Shown in pieces: positions 1 through 5,610 of a DNA stretch of 5,668 nt. The stretch covers positions 1-5,668 of the forward strand of contig CAAGLS010000012.1 in assembly GCA_900770845.1 (NCBI GenBank). Direction: 5' to 3'. The translations under genes were made by a program, and so were the position numbers. Numbering within the stretch: the stretch's first letter is position 1; each line of letters opens with the position of its first letter. The DNA is from an uncultured Prevotella sp. GTDB lineage: Bacteria; Bacteroidota; Bacteroidia; Bacteroidales; Bacteroidaceae. The notes under the pieces were generated by a model. The model was not told the DNA's origin. It was given only the letters and a program-made list of their open reading frames with translations, and did no database searches.

Positions 1-18
1 ATCTTTTATTAATCGGCG

Positions 19-40
19 GCGAATACCGCTGCATATTCGC
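19..40. repeat. 7-bp inverted repeat GCGAATA/TATTCGC
   Basis: GCGAATA at 19-25 is exactly complementary to TATTCGC at 34-40, with an 8-base spacer. A third copy of GCGAATA lies at 103-109. If the leftward promoter at 44-51 is real, this repeat would sit at the start of that transcript, where it could be an operator or a leader hairpin. It is short enough to be chance, and no known regulator site is recognised. Confidence 0.35.
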
Positions 41-43
41 TTG

Positions 44-51
44 CAAATTTA
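44..51 (-). promoter_or_regulatory. Possible leftward Bacteroidetes -7 box
   Basis: The minus strand reads TAAATTTG, which fits the TAnnTTTG -7 consensus of the Bacteroidetes primary sigma factor. No TTG lies at the expected 19-21 bases upstream (plus-strand CAA near 71-74), so only half the promoter is visible. It would transcribe a gene beyond the left edge. The match is weak because such a box can arise by chance in AT-rich DNA. Confidence 0.25.
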
Positions 52-199
52 CAAAAAACCGATGAGAGAAGAGACATTCTTTGTCATTTTATTGTTTGTC
101 GGGCGAATATTTTGATTTGAGTAGAGGCCGTTCCTGTGGCCGTGTAGAAAATTTTTAAAATATTTTTGGTGAAAGCAGCTTTCTTTTCAAGAAATGTGT

Positions 200-207
200 T
201 ATATTTG
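200..207 (+). promoter_or_regulatory. Probable -7 box for the large surface-protein gene
   Basis: TATATTTG matches TAnnTTTG exactly and lies about 100 bases before the ATG at 309. This predicts a start near 212-215 and a leader of about 95 bases. The -33 element is poor: the expected position (about 177-180) lacks TTG, and the nearest TTG (166-168) is about 31 bases away. Either the promoter is weak or it depends on an activator. It is the best candidate in the upstream region. Confidence 0.45.
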
Positions 208-308
208 CAAAATAAAGTCCTTTGTTGTCAAAGTGTCATGCTTTAAGCTTGAAAAGTTGTCAAATTGATAGGGTGCTAATTCTATTTTTAACCTAAAACA
301 TAATTGGT

Positions 309-3300
309 ATGAAAAGACAGTATCTCAGTTTGGTTGTTGGGCTTGCCCTTGCCATAAGTCCGCAACAGCTATTGTCACAACGAGCGAAGTCTACGGAACT
401 TCCTTTGAAGACTGCCAAGAGTGCGCCTGATGCAGTACAGGTGCGGGCTTCATACGAGCTGCGCAAGTCGTCTCCGACCCTGTTTCTTCAGCGGTTGGTT
501 CCCACCCACACCGCGAACCTCTACAGGGAGAAGCCCTTCAGCGTGAGGCAGAAGCGTCATTCGTTGGCTTCGGCGGTCAACCCCTCGTTGGTCCTTTGGG
601 GCGATGTGGTTTCGTCTACCCTTCCCGGCTTCCATTCTTTTTCTCCCGTCAATCCCATTGCGGTCACGCGGCTCAACGACTACAGCCAGGCGTTCTTCAA
701 TGCGGGTTGTGGCCGTGTGGGCAACAAGCTTTGCGGGGTATACCTCGACCTTACCTGGCAGGAGTACGGTTTCATACAGTCGTATTACTTCACTGTAGAC
801 ACCGACACGTGGCAGGTGGCGGATGCCCCCACGCCTCTTCCCGATTTCTCGCTCTCTGCCGTAGAGACAGCCCAGGACGCCAACACGGGCGAGGTCTTCG
901 GCGAGTTCCGCAATGCTGATGGCAGTGGCTTGGAGTGGGGTGTTGTCGATTACGCCACCAAGACCCGCACCACCATCGCCCAAGCAGCCAACGCCTACGT
1001 GGCCTTGGGCATCGCTCAGGATGGTTATGCATACGGAGTGGCGCAAGACGGCAACCTCTACAAGATTGACCGCAAGACGGGTGGTGAGACCAAGATAGGC
1101 AGCACCGGCGTGGCTGTTGTGGCGGATGGAGGCTCCAGCTACTTCCAGTCGGGCGAAATCGACCCTAAGACCAACACGTTCTATTGGGCGGCAACCGATG
1201 CCACGGGAACCAGCGCCCTCTATACCGTCGACCTTTCCTCGGGTGCGGCAACCAAGGTGGGCGACTACCCCAATGAGTATGCTGGAGCCAACATAACTGG
1301 ACTCACCATCCCGAAAGCCGCAGCGGAAGACGGGGCACCGGCCGCCATCAGCGACCTCAAGGCTCTCTTTGAAGGCGGGGCACTCACAGGAAAGATTACG
1401 TTCACAGCCCCCTCTACAACTTTCGACGGCAAAGTCACCCTCTCGGGTCAGCTCGGCTACAGGGTGGTTGTCAATGGCCTCGACACCTTGAAGGGAACAA
1501 CCGTGGCAGGAGAGCCGACAACGGTGGATGTGACGGCCCACGAGGGAACGAACCAGTTTGTTGCCTTTACATTCAACAGCGAGGGCAACAGTCCGTCGGC
1601 CAAGACGACGGCTTTCGTGGGAACCGACACCCCTGCCGCTCCCACCAACGTGAAGTTTGAGGCCGACAGCCAAGGCGCGTCTCGTCTCTCATGGAATACC
1701 GCCAAGGGACAGAACGGCGGATGGTTGGGCAGTGTGAGCTACGACGTGGCGCGAATATCCGGAATGGACACCCTGTGGGTGGGGCGGAATTTGGCCGACA
1801 CCCTCTTCACCGAGCAGATTCCCCAGACCAAGCTGAAGGCCTACAGGTATGGCGTGACTGCCAAAAACGTCAAAGGCAGCAGCGCACTGGCCCTGGGCAA
1901 CGAACAACTTTTGGGCGATGCCTTCGACGTACCCTACTTCAACGATTTCGACAACAACATCGACCTCTACACCGTCATCGACGCCAACAACGACGGAGCC
2001 ACTTGGAGTTGGGATGCCCCCACCAAGTCGGCTGCCTACCATTGGAGCTCAACCTCGGTGGGTGACGACTGGCTCATCACGCCGCCCATCCACCTCATGG
2101 GCGGAAAGAGCTACAAGGTGAGCTTCAAGGCCCGCAGCACCAATGGAGCGCTCTACCCCGAAAAGTTGGAGGCGTTCTGGGGCAAGGGCAACTCTCCCGA
2201 GCTGCTCACCGACACGCTGCTTGGTACAACGGTACTGGCTCAGGAAAGCTATCAGCAGTTTGAGAAGATCATCCGCCCCGATGCCGAGGGCAAATACTAC
2301 GTGGGCTTTCACGCCGTGTCGGACGCCTCGATGTATTACCTCTACGTCGACTCCATCTTGGTGGAGGACGCGCCCGATGCCAATGCCCCCGACTCGGTGA
2401 CGAGCCTCAAGGCCGTATGCGACCCAACGGGAGAGCTTCTGGCCACTCTGAGTTTCAATGCCCCCACCAAGACCTTGGGCGGAGCGGCGCTCGGCAGCCT
2501 GACGAGAATCGAGGTGCGCAAGGGCAACGACCTTGTGGCGACTATCGAGAAGCCCAGTCCCGGCGCAGCGTTGACAGCCACCGACAGTCATGCCTCGCAA
2601 GGCACCAACACCTATTCCGTGTATGCCTGCAATGAGGCCGGCAGTGGCCCACGTTCCAGCGTCTCGGTGTCTGTCGGGGTGGACATGCCCGACATGCCCG
2701 TTGTGACGGCTCGCGACAACACGCATTCCGTGACCCTCTCATGGGATCCCGTGGAGGGACTCAACGGTGGAATCATCCAGCCCGCGAAGACACGCTACGA
2801 CATCTTCAACGTGAGTGATGGCTACGTCAGCGACTCCCTGACCTCCGTGACCGGTGAGACGGAGTATGAGGTGACGGGGATGAGCAACGACGAGGGCGAG
2901 CCCCAAAGCTATCGCACCTGGGCCGTTCGCGCTGTCAATGGGGCTGGCGAGAGTTCGTATGGCGTGGCCGCCATCGTTGTGGGGAAGCCCTACGCGCTGC
3001 CTTTCCACCAGAGTTTCAAGAACGCCACCGACGAGGGACTCTTCATGGGCCTCAACCACGGAGAGGGCAACTATCAGTGGCAGATAACGGGCGAGGCGTC
3101 GGTCGACGGCGACGGTGGCTCGCAGGCTTTCTCGGCCCAAGAAGCCTCACAGGGCGACGTGTATACGGGCAAGATCACGCTCAAGGGAGCCAAGGCCCCC
3201 CACCTGCTCTTCTATTATCGGGCTGCGCAGAACTTGCCGGCCACACTCGCCGTTTCCATCGAGCAGAAGGACGGCCGACTGACCCAAGTGTTCTCTTGTG

Positions 3301-4751
3301 ACCTCAGCCAGAACACCACCGACGAATGGACGCGCGTCGTGGTGAAGCTCCCTGCAAGTCTGGCCACTGAGGACTATGTGAAGCTCCACTTCACGGGTAC
3401 GGCCATGCAAGGACTGGCGGGCAAGAAGATATTTGTCGACAACATCAATATCGTGGATCCTCCCAAGGCTGACGCCGCCATCACGCTCAACGCCCCCGCC
3501 CTCATCAAGAAGGGGCAGACGCTGACGGTGGACATGACCTTGAAGAACAACGGTCTCGACGAACTGGTCGGCCCGAGGGTGAGGGTGGCTGTGAATGGCG
3601 AGAGCATCGCTGATTCCACACTCGACCTGCGTCTCGGCCTGCTTGAGTCGGCTGTCATTCCCGTGAGGCTGACGACCTCGCGGCTCGACGAGGGCGACAA
3701 GCTGGCAGTGAGTGCCGAAGTGGTGGCCGAGGGCGACCTCTTGCCCGACAACAATAGGGCCGCCGTCGACGTGACAACTGAGGCGGCTCAGGTCAACGCT
3801 CCCACAGACCTTCACTTCACCGACCGCCAGACAGGAAGCGTCACGCTGGCATGGACGGAGCCGGAGGTGGGCTTCTTGAGTCTGACCGACGACTTCGAGA
3901 GCTATGATCCGTGGAGTCTCACCTTTGGCGACTGGACCACCATCGACGCTGATGGAGGTCTGGCCCAGCCTCTGAGCAGCATGGCCACTTATCCCCATCA
4001 GGGAGAGGCTTTCGCCTTCATGGACTGGCAGCCCTCCGACCTTTTCCGCAGCGGAGCCGGCCTCGATCCCTATTCTGGCACCAAGGCTCTCGTGGGTATA
4101 TGCCAGCTCAACGAGTCGCGCACTGGCTATGTGGATGCCGACAACTGGCTCATCTCGCCGCGGCTGTCTGGGCGCGCTCAGACCATTTCGTTTTGGGTGA
4201 ATAATTTCCCCCAACAGGGCTATGGCACGGAAACTTTCCAAGTGTGGGCTTCCACGACCGACAACGAGAAAGGCAGTTTCCAGATGTTGGGAGCCGACTA
4301 CACCCAAGCCTCAGGTGAGTGGACAAGGATAGAAGTGTCGTTGCCCGAGGGGACAACCTATTTTGCCATCAGGCAGAACACGCCTTCGAGCCAGGCTTTC
4401 ATCTTCATGCTCGACGACATCACGTTTGAGGTGGCCAGCCAGGCCGCCAGCTATCGCGTCTATCGCGAGGGGAGTCTGGTCGGAGCCACCTCCGCTACCA
4501 CCTATCAGGACCAGGGGCTTGAGGAGGGCGACTATCAGTATGCCGTCACGGCAGTCTATCCTGATGGCTCAGAGTCGGCCCCCGCTTTGTTGACCGTCTC
4601 CACCCAAATCCCGCAGACAGGGATGGCAAAGGTCCCGGCTAATGATGTCTATTCCGTTACCGGCGCAATGGTGCGGCGCAATGCTTCCCGCCTCAATGGA
4701 CTGCCTAAGGGTGTCTACATCGTTGGCGGCAGGAAAGTCGTTGTGAAGTAG
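309..4751 (+). CDS. Secreted multidomain protein with FN3 and choice-of-anchor J (cleaved-adhesin) domains and a T9SS-like C-terminus
   Basis: This 1480-residue protein is predicted to be exported and surface-attached or released. The N-terminus (MKRQYLSLVVGLALAIS) is a signal peptide, with cleavage probably between residues 17 and 26. Residues about 97-340 contain repeated TVDTDTW, VDYATKT, KIDRKTGG and TVDLSSGAATKVG strands, suggesting beta-propeller blades. FN3-like domains lie near 344-440 and 444-536, followed by a choice-of-anchor J domain at 541-687 (DDWLITP at 586-592). A second FN3-FN3-J set follows at 693-795, 797-893 and 896-1050. Residues 1053-1157 resemble a CARDB/Ig domain. An FN3 domain (1162-1435) appears split by a third J domain (about 1193-1375, DNWLISP at 1278-1284). 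The tail from about 1448 (YSVTG...GLPKGVYIVGG...VVVK) resembles a shortened type IX secretion sorting domain. Cleaved-adhesin domains occur in Porphyromonas gingipain adhesins and many Bacteroidetes surface proteins. No protease or glycosidase catalytic domain is seen, so binding or adhesion is an inference. The ATG at 309 is chosen because the signal peptide starts there. A strong hairpin follows the TAG stop. Confidence 0.9.
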   Translation: MKRQYLSLVVGLALAISPQQLLSQRAKSTELPLKTAKSAPDAVQVRASYELRKSSPTLFLQRLVPTHTANLYREKPFSVRQKRHSLASAVNPSLVLWGDVVSSTLPGFHSFSPVNPIAVTRLNDYSQAFFNAGCGRVGNKLCGVYLDLTWQEYGFIQSYYFTVDTDTWQVADAPTPLPDFSLSAVETAQDANTGEVFGEFRNADGSGLEWGVVDYATKTRTTIAQAANAYVALGIAQDGYAYGVAQDGNLYKIDRKTGGETKIGSTGVAVVADGGSSYFQSGEIDPKTNTFYWAATDATGTSALYTVDLSSGAATKVGDYPNEYAGANITGLTIPKAAAEDGAPAAISDLKALFEGGALTGKITFTAPSTTFDGKVTLSGQLGYRVVVNGLDTLKGTTVAGEPTTVDVTAHEGTNQFVAFTFNSEGNSPSAKTTAFVGTDTPAAPTNVKFEADSQGASRLSWNTAKGQNGGWLGSVSYDVARISGMDTLWVGRNLADTLFTEQIPQTKLKAYRYGVTAKNVKGSSALALGNEQLLGDAFDVPYFNDFDNNIDLYTVIDANNDGATWSWDAPTKSAAYHWSSTSVGDDWLITPPIHLMGGKSYKVSFKARSTNGALYPEKLEAFWGKGNSPELLTDTLLGTTVLAQESYQQFEKIIRPDAEGKYYVGFHAVSDASMYYLYVDSILVEDAPDANAPDSVTSLKAVCDPTGELLATLSFNAPTKTLGGAALGSLTRIEVRKGNDLVATIEKPSPGAALTATDSHASQGTNTYSVYACNEAGSGPRSSVSVSVGVDMPDMPVVTARDNTHSVTLSWDPVEGLNGGIIQPAKTRYDIFNVSDGYVSDSLTSVTGETEYEVTGMSNDEGEPQSYRTWAVRAVNGAGESSYGVAAIVVGKPYALPFHQSFKNATDEGLFMGLNHGEGNYQWQITGEASVDGDGGSQAFSAQEASQGDVYTGKITLKGAKAPHLLFYYRAAQNLPATLAVSIEQKDGRLTQVFSCDLSQNTTDEWTRVVVKLPASLATEDYVKLHFTGTAMQGLAGKKIFVDNINIVDPPKADAAITLNAPALIKKGQTLTVDMTLKNNGLDELVGPRVRVAVNGESIADSTLDLRLGLLESAVIPVRLTTSRLDEGDKLAVSAEVVAEGDLLPDNNRAAVDVTTEAAQVNAPTDLHFTDRQTGSVTLAWTEPEVGFLSLTDDFESYDPWSLTFGDWTTIDADGGLAQPLSSMATYPHQGEAFAFMDWQPSDLFRSGAGLDPYSGTKALVGICQLNESRTGYVDADNWLISPRLSGRAQTISFWVNNFPQQGYGTETFQVWASTTDNEKGSFQMLGADYTQASGEWTRIEVSLPEGTTYFAIRQNTPSSQAFIFMLDDITFEVASQAASYRVYREGSLVGATSATTYQDQGLEEGDYQYAVTAVYPDGSESAPALLTVSTQIPQTGMAKVPANDVYSVTGAMVRRNASRLNGLPKGVYIVGGRKVVVK

Positions 4752-4770
4752 ATACCATGCTCTTATATAT

Positions 4771-4813
4771 GACAAGCCCCACGCTGCCGGAAGTCGGCTG
4801 CGTGGGGCTTGTC
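4771..4813. terminator. Strong GC-rich hairpin between convergent genes, probable bidirectional terminator
   Basis: GACAAGCCCCACGC (4771-4784) pairs perfectly over 14 bp with 4800-4813. After a T-T mismatch, GCCG (4786-4789) pairs with CGGC (4795-4798), closing a 5-base loop. The hairpin starts 20 bases after the stop of the large gene and lies beyond the stop of the convergent DUF805 gene, so it can serve both. There is no long T run on either side (GTGTCAT to the right, ATATATAAG on the minus strand), so it is not a textbook intrinsic terminator. Position and stem strength still make termination or 3'-end protection the likeliest role. Confidence 0.75.
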
Positions 4814-4817
4814 GTGT

Positions 4818-4849
4818 CATCCGCCTTCAAGGCGCAGGAGGGGCGGATG
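4818..4849 (-). terminator. Secondary hairpin downstream of the DUF805 gene
   Basis: CATCCGCC (4818-4825) is complementary to GGCGGATG (4842-4849), an 8-bp stem around 16 bases. A competing inner hairpin, GCCTT-C-AAGGC, lies at 4823-4833. Read leftward it begins about 20 bases after the DUF805 stop, in terminator position, but it lacks a T run. It may act with the larger hairpin at 4771-4813. Confidence 0.35.
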
Positions 4850-4868
4850 GGAGCAGTGCAAGCTCCGC

Positions 4869-5252
4869 CTATTCGTCAACTGCGGGGCCGAAGCGGTTGT
4901 CCTGAGGCTCGCTTGGCGTGCAGAGCAGGACGAGCATCCAGATGCCTCCAATGATGGGAATGAAGCTGATCCAGTACCACTGGCCGCCCTTGCCCATGTC
5001 GTGAAGGCGGCGCCAGGTGACGGCCAAGCCTGGGACAATGAGGACCAGGACGGCTCCCCAATAGAGGATGGTGGTGAGGATGTGGGCCATGGTGCCGCCC
5101 TTCGCGTATGCCAAGGACATCACCATGGAGAAAGCCAGCGAGATGAGGAAGTTGTCGAGCGTGTACCACCAGTACTCGGCTCGTTTGGCGCGGCCGTTGA
5201 AGTTGGCGTAATTCTGAAAAAAGACTTTCTTAAAGGCTGTGAACATGTCCAT
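4869..5252 (-). CDS. DUF805 family small inner-membrane protein
   Basis: This 127-residue protein matches the DUF805 pattern along its whole length. It has an N-terminal aromatic stretch (FFQNYANF), then GRAKRAEYWW at residues 20-29. The family's RRLHDMGKGG motif is at 81-90, following a proline-containing hydrophobic segment. The C-terminus (TPSEPQDNRFGP) matches the usual NRFGP ending. Hydrophobic segments at about 31-49, 55-79 and 92-111 suggest three membrane helices. The biochemical function of the family is not established. The start at 5252 is preferred over an upstream in-frame ATG at 5333 because the promoter at 5305-5335 overlaps the longer version and the extra 27 residues do not look like DUF805. 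A further in-frame ATG at 5246 is also possible. The gene converges with the large surface-protein gene and diverges from the panB-like gene. It appears to be monocistronic and intact. Confidence 0.9.
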   Translation of the reverse strand: MDMFTAFKKVFFQNYANFNGRAKRAEYWWYTLDNFLISLAFSMVMSLAYAKGGTMAHILTTILYWGAVLVLIVPGLAVTWRRLHDMGKGGQWYWISFIPIIGGIWMLVLLCTPSEPQDNRFGPAVDE

Positions 5253-5304
5253 AGTTGAATAGAAATTTGATGTTAAAGATTTAGGAATGGTTTCTGTCTC
5301 CTTG

Positions 5305-5335
5305 CAAAGATAGCGAAATTTCCTTAGACGCACAA
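5305..5335 (-). promoter_or_regulatory. Bacteroidetes-type promoter of the DUF805 gene
   Basis: On the minus strand TTG (5333-5335) is followed after 20 bases by TATCTTTG (5305-5312), an excellent match to TTG-N19-21-TAnnTTTG. The start should fall near 5298-5301, leaving a leader of about 46-49 bases before the ATG at 5252. The leader has no Shine-Dalgarno sequence, as is usual in this phylum. The promoter also argues against the longer ORF starting at 5333. Confidence 0.75.
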
Positions 5336-5375
5336 TTTTTTCACCTGTTTTTTATCATGTTGTGGTCATCTCGGG

Positions 5376-5395
5376 TTGCTGACAATTGTCAGCAA
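5376..5395. repeat. 20-bp perfect palindrome overlapping the repeat array
   Basis: TTGCTGACAA (5376-5385) is followed directly by its exact reverse complement (5386-5395), with no spacer. The right arm and centre form part of the first 22-bp tandem unit. The palindrome lies about 40 bp upstream of the -33 element of the DUF805 promoter and about 165 bp upstream of the forward promoter. A dimeric regulator site is plausible but not shown. It could also be a by-product of the repeat sequence. Confidence 0.7.
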
Positions 5396-5468
5396 GTTGG
5401 TTCGCAAATGTCGACGAGTTGGTTGGCAATTGGCGGCAAGTTTGTCGACAAATGTCAGCAACTGTGGG
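5381..5468. repeat. Four 22-bp degenerate tandem repeats in the divergent intergenic region
   Basis: Units lie at 5381-5402, 5403-5424, 5425-5446 and 5447-5468 with no gap. The consensus is roughly GRCAAWTGTC followed by RGCAAGTTGGTT. Compared with unit 1, the others match at 16, 17 and 16 of 22 positions. The period is not a multiple of three and no gene is supported here, so the array is non-coding. The outer sequences 5375-5384 and 5453-5462 are exact 10-bp inverted repeats, so the array can fold end to end. There is no conserved-repeat/unique-spacer pattern, so it is not a CRISPR. It could be a regulatory array or a neutral minisatellite. Confidence 0.8.
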
Positions 5469-5559
5469 TGTGAAGAGTACTGGAATTAGTTGACAGCTTT
5501 CGATGAAGACACACGTTGGCGAAGACTTGTTTAACTTTTGCGGATAATTCTGTAATATT

Positions 5560-5589
5560 TTGCTGCATCGTGGAAATTCTGTAACTTTG
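5560..5589 (+). promoter_or_regulatory. Bacteroidetes-type promoter of the panB-like gene
   Basis: TTG at 5560-5562 (within TTTTG) is followed after 19 bases by TAACTTTG at 5582-5589, a near-ideal TTG/TAnnTTTG pair. The start should fall near 5593-5596, giving a very short leader of about 15-18 bases before the ATG at 5611. There is no room for a riboswitch or attenuator, so any control would be at the promoter or further upstream. Confidence 0.75.
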
Positions 5590-5610
5590 CACCCGAAAAT
5601 CATTATTGTT

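Larger units (their letters stand above)
1..308. other. AT-rich intergenic region upstream of the large surface-protein gene
   Basis: No gene is supportable here. The stretch is AT-rich, in sharp contrast to the GC-rich gene that follows. It holds an inverted repeat (19-40), a possible leftward -7 box (44-51), a probable rightward -7 box (200-207), and a leader of roughly 95 bases before the ATG at 309. A 9-bp direct repeat GTTGTCAAA sits at 224-232 and 256-264 in that leader. The left part probably belongs to the promoter region of a divergent gene outside the window. I see no tRNA, riboswitch or convincing intrinsic terminator. Confidence 0.6.

Noticed and set aside
62..115. 17-codon hydrophobic mini-ORF (MREETFFVILLFVGRIF)
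   Set aside because: It lies upstream of the predicted -7 box at 200-207, has no promoter or start context of its own, and this length is expected by chance.
126..165. GGCC...GGCC mini-hairpin followed by an A/T-rich run, resembling a terminator
   Set aside because: The stem is only 4 bp with an 8-base loop, the T run is separated from it by about 10 bases, and no gene is seen ending before it.
224..264. 9-bp direct repeat GTTGTCAAA in the leader of the large gene, 32 bp apart
   Set aside because: Only two copies in AT-rich DNA; a match of this length has a fair chance of arising randomly over 300 bases, so it is noted but not called as a regulatory site.
450..1673. Long open frame on the minus strand inside the large gene (407 codons)
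   Set aside because: It is antisense to a protein with clear domains. Long antisense frames are common opposite GC-rich coding sequence, and the product has no recognisable domain, signal or membrane pattern.
3147..4307. Long open frame on the minus strand inside the large gene (386 codons)
   Set aside because: It is a shadow of the coding strand through the CARDB-like and third J domains; no recognisable protein features and no promoter or start context.
5253..5333. N-terminal extension of the DUF805 protein starting at 5333
   Set aside because: The extra 27 residues do not resemble the family, and the longer start would lie within the -33 element of a strong promoter.
5376..5468. Possible CRISPR array
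   Set aside because: The units are contiguous 22-bp degenerate repeats with no unique spacers, and no cas genes are present.
5532..5540. TAACTTTTG as an alternative -7 box for the panB-like gene
   Set aside because: It deviates from TAnnTTTG by an extra T, whereas 5582-5589 matches exactly and has a TTG at the ideal spacing.
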